Assembly: GCF_020193655.1 (NCBI RefSeq)
Contig: NZ_JADYVE010000001.1
Location: 1,612,001-1,676,000, forward strand
Source of the DNA: Ensifer sp. IC3342
GTDB lineage: Bacteria; Pseudomonadota; Alphaproteobacteria; Rhizobiales; Rhizobiaceae
DNA: 64,000 bases
Direction of reading: 5' to 3'
The notes beneath the pieces are model-generated. The model was not told where the DNA came from. It was given only the letters and a program-made list of their open reading frames with translations, and did not search any database. Position numbers and translations under genes: made by a program. Of this stretch, positions 1 through 8,506 are shown piece after piece; position 1 is the stretch's first letter; every line of letters begins with the position of its first letter.

Positions 1-2
1 AG

Positions 3-71
3 GGGGCGCTGCAATATCTACGGCACTACATTCGTCCGACGCCTTGGGTGGCCGAGCACTGGCGCGAATAA
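3..71 (+). CDS. C-terminal end of a gene cut by the window edge
   Basis: One frame stays open from base 3 to a TAA at 69-71 and gives 22 residues ending in WVAEHWRE. The Trp/His/Arg-rich composition looks like a true protein end rather than noise, but it is too short to name. It converges on the ELM1-family gene, so it would be the last gene of a plus-strand unit entering from the left. Confidence 0.35.
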   Translation, partial: GALQYLRHYIRPTPWVAEHWRE

Positions 72-86
72 GCATGCGGTGACGTC

Positions 87-1133
87 TTACGAGAAGTTGA
101 GCTGCGAACGGATTATCGAGGCGATGCGGCGCGTTTCATCGAGTGGCTCGTAGCTGTAGGGTTCGATCTTTCCTTCGAAGGGCCGGGTCAGTTGCAGAGT
201 TTCGTGCAGGTCCCGGTGATAGCGCTCGAACTTGTCCAGCCGCGGACCCACGACGGGGGACAAGTCAAGCGTAAAGACCGGTTTGCCCGTCGCCAGAGCC
301 TCGCAGGGCATAGTGATCGAGTCCTTTGCGATCACGAAGGCGTCGGCGGCGGCCATGTAGTCCAGATAGGGATTCTCGCTTCGTCTGTCCCACACGGTGA
401 TGCTTTCGCTGTCGAGTGCCGACAGAGCCTGCTGAGTGTGGTCTTCAGATCTGCGTGAGACCGAAACAACGATGCGCCAGTCCGCCTTCTCCAATTGCCC
501 GATAGCGCTCTTTATATTCTGGTGGGTTCTGTCGTCGTAAACATATGCGCCATTCGAGCCGCCGACGAAGACGGCGGCTATTGGGCGCCCGTCCGGTGAG
601 AACCGTCTGCGCGCGGCATCCCTAAGAGGCGCCAGCCGCGCCGAGGTAATCTGATGCGGTACTCCGACCATTGAATGATAGTTCGGCCGCTCGTTCAATT
701 CGTCGACCCAATCGTGACGAGAGACGAAAACGAGATCATATCCTTCGATGCGCGGCCGTTGGAGGTGCACGGCGAGGGGTTTGCCGCCATAGGCCGCCTT
801 TATGTCAAGGACGGCCGGTTCAGCCCGGAAACCGCAGGAGATTAGCAACTCGGGACGCTGCTCTTTTTTGCGAAAGAGTCTGGGTTCAAACAGTTTCCTC
901 AAGCCGCGGGCTCGACTGATCAACTTGACCACTGGTTCACGGTGAAACTCTTTTCCAACGCCAAGGCACTGCGTAAGCGTTCCCGCCTTGCTTTCTGCCA
1001 CCGCCCACACGCAGGTCGTGTTCGACGGGTTCATCGCTTTGTCGTCGTTGTTTGGCAAAACCCGAACTCCGATCTGACGCTTATTGCGCGTGCATTGCGT
1101 TGGCTTGGGATCACTGACCGAGATCGATCCCAT
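87..1133 (-). CDS. ELM1 (DUF1022) family protein
   Basis: This 348-residue product resembles the bacterial family annotated as mitochondrial fission ELM1, a GT-B-like fold group often found in rhizobial polysaccharide regions; its reaction is not established. Visible family marks are a VAESKAGTLTQ segment near the N-terminus (residue ~45), the FVGGSNGAY glycine loop in the middle, and a C-terminal KDSITMPCEALATGKPV segment that resembles a nucleotide-sugar-binding end. The long start overlaps the upstream GT92 gene by 23 bases. Met34 (base 1034) is an alternative start nearer the usual family start, but neither has a strong ribosome site. It lies directly downstream of the GT92 gene on the same strand, so the two are probably cotranscribed and act on the same glycan. 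The family call is fairly safe; the function is not. Confidence 0.75.
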   Translation of the reverse strand: MGSISVSDPKPTQCTRNKRQIGVRVLPNNDDKAMNPSNTTCVWAVAESKAGTLTQCLGVGKEFHREPVVKLISRARGLRKLFEPRLFRKKEQRPELLISCGFRAEPAVLDIKAAYGGKPLAVHLQRPRIEGYDLVFVSRHDWVDELNERPNYHSMVGVPHQITSARLAPLRDAARRRFSPDGRPIAAVFVGGSNGAYVYDDRTHQNIKSAIGQLEKADWRIVVSVSRRSEDHTQQALSALDSESITVWDRRSENPYLDYMAAADAFVIAKDSITMPCEALATGKPVFTLDLSPVVGPRLDKFERYHRDLHETLQLTRPFEGKIEPYSYEPLDETRRIASIIRSQLNFS

Positions 1134-2025
1134 TTTCGTCTATGAATTCGAGCATGCTGCGGTCCTCGACGACGTTGGTTTCGATATACTTGATAGTATT
1201 AGCGACCTTGTTTCGGTATTTCTCTGCAGATCCGTCGAAAGACCAGCCTCGGTCTGTCTTTTCCTTCAGCTCCTCGATCGACTTCGCATAATAGTGATTG
1301 AGCTGTATGAACTCCGCGGAGTAAAATTCGGCAGCCTTCCGCTTTTTCTTTGGTACCACTTTTCCCGCATCGTTTGCTGTTCTGTCGCCGTGGGAGCGTG
1401 TTTGGAAGTGATGGACGCCCACTTTCGTGATTTCGACCGGATCGACAATGCATTTGAAGTTACTTGCATCGAGGTTCTGCCGCATCGGATCGGAGACCCG
1501 CATTTTGTAATTGAGGCATACGGGCCCAGCTGGTCGCGAGACATGACCGCTGTGGCCGAACATGTGCCAGGGCAAGGAAATATTCGGAAACCCGCCTGCT
1601 CCTCGTAAGGCTTCCTTTAATGTTCTACCTTTTTTGGGAAGCAGAAATTCATCGACGTCGATAAACGCCATTCGATCGTACCTGCCGCCGAAGTTCAGGA
1701 TCGCATGGGCGAAGGCAATCGTCTGCCCGTTCAAAAACTCACCACTTTTTTCATCCCGCATGCGCATTTGCCAAGGCACGACAGTCAATTCCTGGGGCTT
1801 CAACGCCCGCTGAAGCACGTCGAGCGTGCCATCAGTCGAGCCGTCATCATAGACATGAAAATGTCGAACACCGACCGCTTGGTGAAAGCGCACCCACTCC
1901 TCGATGTAGCTAGCTTCGTTTTTCACGCAGGCGACAATCGCAATGCCGTGTCGGCTAAACTCTGCTGCCGGAGGCGTGATAGCAAGTTCTCTCGTAAGAT
2001 GCCGTTTAGCCTTCAATCCAAACAT
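1111..2025 (-). CDS. Glycosyltransferase family 92 protein
   Basis: The 304-residue product is a GT-A-type glycosyltransferase of the GT92 (DUF23) group, which moves a hexose onto a glycan acceptor, probably at the inner membrane. Motifs seen are CVKNEASYIEEWVRFH at the start of the domain (residues 33-48), YDDGSTDGT (residues 59-67) for nucleotide binding, and IDVDEFLLP (near residue 122) with the acidic metal-binding pair. The start at 2025 is preceded by a good AAGGGG ribosome site. It is the first gene of a two-gene minus-strand unit with the ELM1 family gene. The 230 bases upstream separate it from a divergent gene and must hold promoters for both sides. Acceptor and donor cannot be read from sequence. 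Confidence 0.85.
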   Translation of the reverse strand: MFGLKAKRHLTRELAITPPAAEFSRHGIAIVACVKNEASYIEEWVRFHQAVGVRHFHVYDDGSTDGTLDVLQRALKPQELTVVPWQMRMRDEKSGEFLNGQTIAFAHAILNFGGRYDRMAFIDVDEFLLPKKGRTLKEALRGAGGFPNISLPWHMFGHSGHVSRPAGPVCLNYKMRVSDPMRQNLDASNFKCIVDPVEITKVGVHHFQTRSHGDRTANDAGKVVPKKKRKAAEFYSAEFIQLNHYYAKSIEELKEKTDRGWSFDGSAEKYRNKVANTIKYIETNVVEDRSMLEFIDENGIDLGQ

Positions 2026-2263
2026 CTACGCCCCTTGGTTGCTAAACATGAAGTCGGCTCCTTATTCGTCGCGCGCTAAGTCGGCACGAAGCATACGGAC
2101 CTTCAGGGCTCATGAACATGCCTTTTGCCGACTTATCAAGCTTGCGTGCTTTGATTTGGAATACATCACCCTTTATAGAGGGAGCGAGGCAGCTTGGAAT
2201 CCAAGCCTCGGCAATCTGGAGAAGTCGCGCGCTGAAAGCACGCTAAGGTTGGGATGAGTGTGC

Positions 2264-3094
2264 ATGGACTTTCCCGCTTCCGTAACGACGGAGAATTTGA
2301 CGACAACGGAGCAATGGCGCGCTCTGTTTTCCGCTTTCTCACACATCGTCCTTGTCGCCAACAGCGACCAGGTTAACGTCAAGGAGCTTCAGGCCGAATA
2401 TCCGCGGACGGCTCTCTTTGTATTCTTCAACAAGGTCTACAAAATTCTCGATGAGCAATTTTCCGGTCGCTCTCTGCTGATATCACGCGCCCAGCCGAGA
2501 GGCGCCAATATTGTCTACCGGCAGGAGGTCGCTGACGTCGTCAAGCTGTTCTCGCCCCAGCAGTTCTTGGGTATCATGAACATCCGCTTGGCGGCGAGCG
2601 AGAGGTTGAATACAAGCTCGGATTATTTGGGGACGCCCACGGGACACTTGGATTTGACGGGCTTCTGCGCTGACTTCTACCCGCAGGCCAAAGTCCCCAC
2701 GAGCGGCTTCGCCATAGCCCTGTGGCTGGTGGACCAGGCACTTCCGGCCGAGATCGTTCTGGCGGGGTTCTCGGCAAAGCGCAGCGAAAAGTGGCGGGTG
2801 GTGGCTGTCCATGACTGGACCTTCGAGCAGGTCTTCTTGCGCCTCTTTGCAAGAGTGGGCAAGCTGACGATGCACGGTGGTATCGCGACAAACAGTTACA
2901 CATCGCTTGTTTCGCGTTTCCCGGAGTTGCCCGCCGCTGAAATCTCTTCGACGATTGCTGAAGTCTTGTCATCGCGACTGAGCCAGACCGATGCGCAAGT
3001 CGACAAGTTGATTTCTCTAACGAGCGTATTGCGGTCCATTGACGAATTATTACGCCGGCTGAAGCCGAAGTTTCTAAAGAAAACGAAGGCGTAG
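2264..3094 (+). CDS. GT42/DUF115-like protein A
   Basis: This 276-residue product is not confidently assignable. It has an N-terminal beta strand with VLVANSDQVN where the family has its glycine-rich nucleotide loop, and later PTSGFAIALWLV followed by EIVLAGFSA, then a HDW motif. The order (nucleotide loop, PTSG helix, hydrophobic strand ending in AGF) matches the three neighbours at 3135, 3895 and 7406 and, by memory, the CstI/CstII sialyltransferase (GT42) layout. It is the most divergent of the four because the loop lacks the usual G-S-x-P. GTG at 2258 is an alternative start; ATG 2264 sits better after GGGATGAG. It leads a plus-strand unit of three such genes. Possible role: transfer of a Kdo- or nonulosonate-like sugar. 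Confidence 0.5.
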   Translation: MDFPASVTTENLTTTEQWRALFSAFSHIVLVANSDQVNVKELQAEYPRTALFVFFNKVYKILDEQFSGRSLLISRAQPRGANIVYRQEVADVVKLFSPQQFLGIMNIRLAASERLNTSSDYLGTPTGHLDLTGFCADFYPQAKVPTSGFAIALWLVDQALPAEIVLAGFSAKRSEKWRVVAVHDWTFEQVFLRLFARVGKLTMHGGIATNSYTSLVSRFPELPAAEISSTIAEVLSSRLSQTDAQVDKLISLTSVLRSIDELLRRLKPKFLKKTKA

Positions 3095-3134
3095 TAGCGT
3101 CAAATAGCCGAGTATCGATTTCTGGTGAGGATAA

Positions 3135-3866
3135 ATGGGTTCATGGATCTCCGACGCGCGCAAGCGCATATACCGAAATCTGAAGTACCGTATAATTCGT
3201 CCGGATCCGCCGGCTGCCCCATTTCGATTCAATACCCCCGTTGTTGTCGTCGGGTCCGCTCCTATATCCCATAAGCCGGTCGGATTGGACGCGAGCTTCC
3301 GGATCATCACCGTGAACGGCTCGCAATCGGTCATCAGCAAGTGGGGCGTCGATGCGCCCGACATCACGATGATGATGTTCAACCAGGTGGAAGGATCCAC
3401 TGCGAACGCGCTTGAAGTCAGACGCGTGCTGAAGGGGCAGCGCACCGGGACGCTCTATGTCTTTCTCTGGCGAAAGGACGACCGCGCTCGGCTGGAGCAT
3501 GGTTTACGGGCGTTCGACTACAAATACGACCGGCTGGAAATCGTTGATCGATACGAGCGGATGGCGTTGCTGGACCGCGTCGCGAATTTGCGTTCCCTTG
3601 AGATGGACGCAGATTCCAAATGCTCGAATGGAATGAACGCCGTTCTGTTTGCGCTTTATAACGGAGCTCCCGCCGTCATCATTACTGGAATAAACCCGAA
3701 CTCAACCGGTCACGCTTACAACTCAAGGGGTTTGACACGTCTTCACGTTCACATGGACAAAGTCCTCGTTTCCAAGTTGATTAGTGAGGGTCGCCCGATC
3801 TTCACGGCGGATCCGCCGGTTTCGGAAGAGCTCGGCATTCCGTTGTGGACTGGCCCGAGCCGCTGA
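3135..3866 (+). CDS. GT42/DUF115-like protein B
   Basis: The 243-residue product shows VVVGSAPISHK near residue 36, an NGSQSV segment where family members read the acceptor, CSNGMNAVLFALYNG near residue 160, and VIITGINPNSTGHAY. This is the same motif order as the gene at 7406 (LGSAPSP, VTNGVAALCYG, VTLAGFSVTKMGHSY), so the two are clear paralogues. The layout resembles GT42 sialyltransferases and DUF115 proteins. No membrane segment or signal peptide is visible; a cytoplasmic or membrane-associated enzyme is likely. ATG 3135 follows GGTGAGGATAA. It is 40 bases behind gene A and 28 ahead of gene C, so the three probably form one transcript. The fold is a moderately strong inference, the donor sugar unknown. 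Confidence 0.55.
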   Translation: MGSWISDARKRIYRNLKYRIIRPDPPAAPFRFNTPVVVVGSAPISHKPVGLDASFRIITVNGSQSVISKWGVDAPDITMMMFNQVEGSTANALEVRRVLKGQRTGTLYVFLWRKDDRARLEHGLRAFDYKYDRLEIVDRYERMALLDRVANLRSLEMDADSKCSNGMNAVLFALYNGAPAVIITGINPNSTGHAYNSRGLTRLHVHMDKVLVSKLISEGRPIFTADPPVSEELGIPLWTGPSR

Positions 3867-3894
3867 AATTTCTTCGCCTGCGATAAGGAAATCA

Positions 3895-4800
3895 ATGCGT
3901 TCAAACCGTCCCTTTTCCCGTTCTTGCATCAAGATCGCCGTTCGCCTGCTACTAGGACGTTCTAGGGCACATGTGCAGGACTGGTTTCCTGGTCTCAAGC
4001 TCGAGCGTGCGACTGCAGATCGTGATGGCATGATCCAGTATCGGGGCGAGTTGGTGGGGCATCTCACGAGCCTCTCGCGCGCCTTGAAGGCAAGGCCATC
4101 GAGGGTGCTTATCGTCGGCTCCGGTCCTTCGATCGCGCAATGCGATCTCACCCGCGCAGATGAGTCTTCCTGCCTTCTCTTGAACGGCGCGTTGCATCTT
4201 TATCCCCGCGTAATAGCAAAGCCCTTGGCGGTAGCAATTGAAGACGAACGGTTCGTATGGAGACACTTCGATCTCATCAAGCGGATCCCGGCCGGATGCG
4301 TGTGTCTCCTGTCGGTGAGCGTCATAAGGGCGATCTGTGAGCTGGATAGCACATGGTTGCGAGACAAAACGATCGTGTTGATCGATAACTTACGAAAGCC
4401 ATATGGGCTGCCACGCCGAGACACCGTGGAACTGCGCAAGCTGTCCCATGTGAGGCTGAGCGAGGACGGCGACATCGGCTTTTCTGAAGACCCCTCTGCC
4501 GGCATCTTCCAAGCAGGCTCAGTGGCCGTTTCAGCCGCACAGTTTGCCGTTTCCTGGAGGCCTCGCTCGATCGGGTTCGTGGGGATCGACCTCAGCAATG
4601 CAGATGAGCCCAGGTATTACGAAACAACCGATAAAGCCTATTCGGGAATCGTCGCGGCCCAAAAGCGGATTGTCGACCATCTGGCAATGGCTCGGAGCAC
4701 AGCCGCTGAAAGCGGCATCGAGGTCGTAAATCACTCGCCTGTCTCGGCCCTCGTCGGGATGGGGTTTGGCTACGACGCCGCCTTTTCAAAAACTGAGTGA
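3895..4800 (+). CDS. GT42/DUF115-like protein C
   Basis: This 301-residue product carries the best nucleotide-loop motif of the group, VLIVGSGPSIAQCDLTR (residue ~69), followed by LLLNGALHLYP. Later come PSAGIFQAGSVAVSAAQFAV and SIGFVGIDLSN, matching the SGVYMC/IYLSGIDF layout of CstII as I remember it. The longer open frame from 3784 overlaps the previous gene; ATG 3895 follows AAGGAAATCA and clears it, so I chose that. It probably transfers a sugar during surface glycan assembly. It is last in the A-B-C run and is followed by a convergent GT8-like gene. Alternative reading: a DUF115 protein of unknown activity. Confidence 0.55.
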   Translation: MRSNRPFSRSCIKIAVRLLLGRSRAHVQDWFPGLKLERATADRDGMIQYRGELVGHLTSLSRALKARPSRVLIVGSGPSIAQCDLTRADESSCLLLNGALHLYPRVIAKPLAVAIEDERFVWRHFDLIKRIPAGCVCLLSVSVIRAICELDSTWLRDKTIVLIDNLRKPYGLPRRDTVELRKLSHVRLSEDGDIGFSEDPSAGIFQAGSVAVSAAQFAVSWRPRSIGFVGIDLSNADEPRYYETTDKAYSGIVAAQKRIVDHLAMARSTAAESGIEVVNHSPVSALVGMGFGYDAAFSKTE

Positions 4801-4913
4801 CGTTTTAGCTGGCATTGCGAGCTGAAGGCGCATCAGAGCACCGGCATCGGGGCGTTGGGCGGCCAGATTGTCTCCACCGCCCCGATGCAAATGGCTCAAT
4901 GGCTTTGCGCGGG

Positions 4914-5603
4914 TTAAGCCGAGCGCTGCGTCACATGAAGAACGCGATCACGTGCAGCGAACCATTCCTCGGCGTAGTCATCGTTCTTATACTCGTCGAA
5001 GTAAGGTCCGCCATCTGTGAAATGGACAAGCTTTGCATCCGGCGAATATTCGTACTCGTTGACGAGCCAGTTCCAGCTCGCTGGCAGCTCGCCGATGAGC
5101 TCGTCGGAATCCAGCCATTTGAACTGATGCAACTCCAGCCCAGTGGCAGTGTTGACGTAATCCAAGTCCAGCTTTCGGCACTTGGCGTTGTTGAACAGGA
5201 TCACGCTCGACCAGTTCTTCTTTTCGTACTTGGTTTGGACTTGCCCCAGGAACTTCGTTTCGACTTTCGGAACGTAGTTGTGTTTTACGCACATCGCCGC
5301 ATAGCGATCGTCTCTCAGCTCCCACAACTGAGCGATGTCCGTTCGCATCAGCATGTCGCAATCGACGAAAAGCGACCAACCCTCGTAGCCGCTCAGATAA
5401 GGCACGAGGAATCGCGAAAAGGAAAATTCGGTAGATTGGAGAGGATTCCGCTCGCGCGTAAAAATCCTCTCGACGTTATTCAAGGATATCGGCGTGAACG
5501 AGACCGGGATGGAGCTCTTTTCCAGAATACTTTGGCAAAGAACATGATAGGCAACGACTTCCTTGCTATCAAAGCCGATGTAAATATGAGCACTTTGCGT
5601 CAT
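4914..5603 (-). CDS. GT8-like glycosyltransferase
   Basis: The 229-residue product begins with IYIGFDSKEVVAYHVL (residues ~8-23), a start typical of GT-A enzymes related to GT8/LgtC-RfaJ. It has FVDCDMLMRTDI (residue ~80) with the DxD metal/nucleotide motif and a C-terminal HFTDGGPYF segment that is common in this group. It should move a hexose from a nucleotide sugar to a surface glycan. The start chosen is ATG 5603, four bases after a strong GGAGGTGTG; a GTG just before is possible. It stands alone on the minus strand between the GT42-like run and the ArnT-like gene. Confidence 0.75.
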   Translation of the reverse strand: MTQSAHIYIGFDSKEVVAYHVLCQSILEKSSIPVSFTPISLNNVERIFTRERNPLQSTEFSFSRFLVPYLSGYEGWSLFVDCDMLMRTDIAQLWELRDDRYAAMCVKHNYVPKVETKFLGQVQTKYEKKNWSSVILFNNAKCRKLDLDYVNTATGLELHQFKWLDSDELIGELPASWNWLVNEYEYSPDAKLVHFTDGGPYFDEYKNDDYAEEWFAARDRVLHVTQRSA

Positions 5604-5939
5604 CACACCTCCGATTATAGGTAGGCTTCAAAATGTCATGGGCGTGGCTTGTTCCTCTAAGCGGCGAAACGACTTGAACTGACTTTTGATTTGCGTCTCC
5701 ACCCGACACCCGGTTTAGCCAAAAAAGGCGGCGGCGTGAAGCCTGGGACAGTGGATAACGTTCATCTCGCCGACAACACCTCTTCCGTGTCTCATTGTCT
5801 CGTCCTGCCGATGAAGCAAAATTCTGTGCTTTGTAGTTCGTAGCCATAGGAGGGCGTCTGGCAAATTCCTTCAACTTCGCCTAGTAGCTTGTCGCTTGCC
5901 CGCGGTATTACCACCAGCATGGGACGATGGGGGAGAGGG
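5604..5939. other. Divergent intergenic region
   Basis: These 336 bases separate the GT8-like gene (minus) from the PMT/ArnT-like gene (plus). A GGAGGTGTG ribosome site for the minus gene is at its left edge. No convincing coding frame, RNA gene or repeat is visible; it presumably contains the two promoters. Confidence 0.5.
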
Positions 5940-7430
5940 ATGCGCAGTCTCTTGGCTCGAAGGCCGGATCTCTTATACGTTCTGATTGCCGGTTATTGCC
6001 TGCTGAGCATCGTCTTGAAGATTCTGCGGCCGGATTCGCTCGAGATCGACGAGTCCGAACAAGCTCTGCTCTCTCAATATCTGCTTCTCGGATACGGAGC
6101 CCAGCCACCCTTCTACAACTGGCTTCAATATGGAGTCGTGGCCCTATTTGGCGTCTCTGTCGCATCGCTGACTGTCGTAAAGACCGGACTTCTGTTCCTC
6201 TTCCTTCTATTCTACGGCTTTACCGCGCGTGTACTCGCGAGCAGCGAGTTCGCCCCGGCTGTGGCGGTGCTTGGCGTCCTGACGCTACCACCAGTCTTCC
6301 TTCTGTCGCAGCGCGACCTGTCCCACACCGTCGCAGCGCTATTTGCGGTCTCGCTCTTTCTTTATGCCTTTTTTCGAGCTCTAAAGAGACCGCCCCGGCT
6401 TGGCCGCTATTTGCTCGTCGGCGTTGCCGTAGGGCTCGGGGCGATTTCGAAATACAACTTCGTTATACTCCCCGTCGCGGCATTGCTTGCCATTTTGCCG
6501 GAAGCGATGCTGCGCAAACATTTGTTTGACTGGCGTGTACTCGCATCGGCTGCGGTTTGCGCGTTGATTGTGGCACCCCATGCCTTCTGGATCGTCAACA
6601 ATATTGGCCATGCCACTGGCGTCACTGTCGCTGAGATGAAGGAGGGAGCGGACAGTGCGCTGCTGCCGCACGCCATCCAGGGACTTGTTTCCCTGGCAGT
6701 TGCAACATTCAAGGGCGTCGCGCTGACTCTTGCCGTCTTCGGGTTGATCTTCTATGCGGACATCGGGAAGATCCTGCGCGCCGAAAGCCCATGGACGAGG
6801 GTCGTCGGCAGGATGCTTGTTGCCTGCTTCCTCATGGTAGCGGTTATCGTCGTCGCAATGGATGCGACCCACATTCGTCCGAAGTGGCTGGCGCTTTTTA
6901 CTGCGCTTCTCCCGCTTTATCTCACGCTAAAAATCGATGCCGCCGGTCTGGATCCTGCCCGGCGCCTTCCCGCGCTGCTTTCGACAGCGGGGGTCCTCTC
7001 TGTCGGCGTCATCCTGATGCTTTGGGCAAGGGTCTTCATCGGCCCAATGATCGGCGACTATTCCTTCGCGCACACGCCCTATAACGCTTTTGCCCGCGCT
7101 GTGAAGGCTGAGTCCGGCCCACCCCCCGTCGCCATTGTAGTCGATGACAGGATCGTAGCGGGTAACCTTAGGATACAGTTTCCAGACACCCCGATTATCC
7201 TGACTGGATTTTCTCAAGGGGCGGAAAAACGGCTTCCAGGACGAATTATGGCTGCTTGGTCGGCAGAGGGTGGTGGGCGAGAAGAGATTCCCCCTCGCAT
7301 TTCGGCCTTGCTGGAATCCATGTCGATCAGAATGGCCGATGCGAAAGCGACGATCGTGTCTGTTCCCTACAACGCAGGGCGCCCGGGCGACCTATACACA
7401 TTTGCCTATGTCTGGGCGGACTTCCGCTGA
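5940..7430 (+). CDS. ArnT/PMT-family (GT39/GT83-like) membrane glycosyltransferase
   Basis: This is a polytopic protein of about 496 residues with some ten hydrophobic segments. Near the N-terminus LEIDESEQALLSQY carries the acidic residues that these GT-C enzymes use in the first periplasmic loop, followed by PPFYNWLQYG, the usual PP-YxW element. Such enzymes take a sugar from a polyprenyl-phosphate donor and attach it to lipid A, core or another envelope acceptor on the periplasmic side. In-frame TTG 5889 and ATG 5919 are possible starts; ATG 5940 directly follows GGGGGAGAGGG and was chosen. The 3' end overlaps the convergent GT42-like gene by 25 bases. Confidence 0.8.
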   Translation: MRSLLARRPDLLYVLIAGYCLLSIVLKILRPDSLEIDESEQALLSQYLLLGYGAQPPFYNWLQYGVVALFGVSVASLTVVKTGLLFLFLLFYGFTARVLASSEFAPAVAVLGVLTLPPVFLLSQRDLSHTVAALFAVSLFLYAFFRALKRPPRLGRYLLVGVAVGLGAISKYNFVILPVAALLAILPEAMLRKHLFDWRVLASAAVCALIVAPHAFWIVNNIGHATGVTVAEMKEGADSALLPHAIQGLVSLAVATFKGVALTLAVFGLIFYADIGKILRAESPWTRVVGRMLVACFLMVAVIVVAMDATHIRPKWLALFTALLPLYLTLKIDAAGLDPARRLPALLSTAGVLSVGVILMLWARVFIGPMIGDYSFAHTPYNAFARAVKAESGPPPVAIVVDDRIVAGNLRIQFPDTPIILTGFSQGAEKRLPGRIMAAWSAEGGGREEIPPRISALLESMSIRMADAKATIVSVPYNAGRPGDLYTFAYVWADFR

Positions 7431-8143
7431 AGCTGGTCGAAGCCGATCAAGCCGTCCATGTTGGCGGCGATGTCGCTTCTATCGCGAACGAAAGGCAGGC
7501 CGATATGCTCAGAGAGCTCCAACTCGGTCGTAAAGACATCTCCTCGATCTCTCAAACGCGTCAGAACGAAGGTGTCTTCGGCGATCTGCCGCCGAATTTT
7601 CCCCTTGTCGTCGTAGGAATGGCCCATCTTGGTGACTGAGAACCCCGCGAGAGTCACAGACGGCACGCCCATAAAAAGTCCATAGCAGAGGGCGGCAACT
7701 CCGTTCGTCACCTTGCCCAACTCTCCAATGTTGGAGGGCAGTCCGCCGCTCACGACGTCGACAATTGCCTCGCGCTCATCTTTGGTGGCGCGCATCAAGC
7801 TCTTGTAACGCACGCGCGGCATTGAAAGAAGTTTCAGGTACATCACCCAAAGAGGCTTCGTATGGAGCCATAGAAGACCTCTCGTCCTTACATAGGGATG
7901 CTCTTCCCACGACTTCTTCCGCTTTCGGAACGTCAAATCGGCGGGCGGCAGACCAAGTGCATTGGCCGTCTTGCCCGAGTTATTAACGTCGACGCGTGCG
8001 CAATGTTCTATCAGGTCCGGTGGTATCGTGGGGGAGGGCGCGGAGCCGAGAATCAGCCATGGCTTATCGAGAATCCCGAGCCGTGAGAGCCAACGACGGT
8101 GTTTTTCCCGCAGAGTTTCAAGCGCGTCAGGTTCAATCGTCAT
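7406..8143 (-). CDS. GT42/DUF115-like protein D
   Basis: The 245-residue product is a clear paralogue of the protein at 3135: PWLILGSAPSPTIP near residue 30, VDVNNSGKTANALG, then VTNGVAALCYGLFMG and VTLAGFSVTKMGHSYDD. The order fits the GT42/DUF115 layout. The open frame extends upstream to 8272, but that leader is low quality; ATG 8143 lies after CGGAAC and gives the family-like start. It is transcribed alone, convergent with the ArnT-like gene and divergent from kpsF, with a mosaic repeat between. It may transfer an acidic sugar to the same glycan as proteins A to C. Confidence 0.55.
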   Translation of the reverse strand: MTIEPDALETLREKHRRWLSRLGILDKPWLILGSAPSPTIPPDLIEHCARVDVNNSGKTANALGLPPADLTFRKRKKSWEEHPYVRTRGLLWLHTKPLWVMYLKLLSMPRVRYKSLMRATKDEREAIVDVVSGGLPSNIGELGKVTNGVAALCYGLFMGVPSVTLAGFSVTKMGHSYDDKGKIRRQIAEDTFVLTRLRDRGDVFTTELELSEHIGLPFVRDRSDIAANMDGLIGFDQLQRKSAQT

Positions 8144-8281
8144 CGCGAGTTCCGTTGGCCAAGTATCGAGGCAAGATTGACTTAGGGGTACCATCTTATG
8201 TCTCGCACAAGCCTGGCCACGTGTCCATTCCGGCCGCCGGGTCTTTGTCCTCGGGCTGTGAGTAGTATTCAACTTCCCTAC

Positions 8282-8384
8282 TGCACGTTTCCTTAAATCG
8301 TACCCGATTTAGGGATAAAAACACCCAACAATTCAAAGTGTTACAGCGTCTTTTACGCGTCTGATAAGACACGCGGCGCTGTAG
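8282..8384 (+). repeat. Sinorhizobium-type palindromic mosaic element, copy 1
   Basis: The element starts with TGCACGTTTCCTTAAATCG, passes an imperfect hairpin and ends in the hairpin ACGCGTCTGATAAGACACGCG followed by GCGCTGTAG. The same arrangement recurs at 15951, 34406 and, inverted, at 32498. It fills most of the gap between the minus gene at 7406 and kpsF. Such elements (RIME-like) are known non-coding repeats of rhizobial chromosomes; they can form RNA hairpins. Confidence 0.8.
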
Positions 8385-8506
8385 TCTTTCTGTCGGTCAC
8401 GCGTCAGAAAGTGCTGGATATACTCGCAAGAACGCACAATTTAGCCATCTTGATTTGATTTCGAGGGCATCAACTCCAGCGTCCAATAGATTCGGGCAGT
8501 GTAGAA

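Noticed and set aside
87-1133. Mitochondrial fission function, from the family name ELM1
   Set aside because: The name comes from a plant homologue; a bacterial glycan context points elsewhere.
2264-8143. Sialic acid decoration, from the GT42-like layout
   Set aside because: No neuA/neuB/neuC-type genes are visible and the sequences are too divergent to name a donor; only the fold is proposed.
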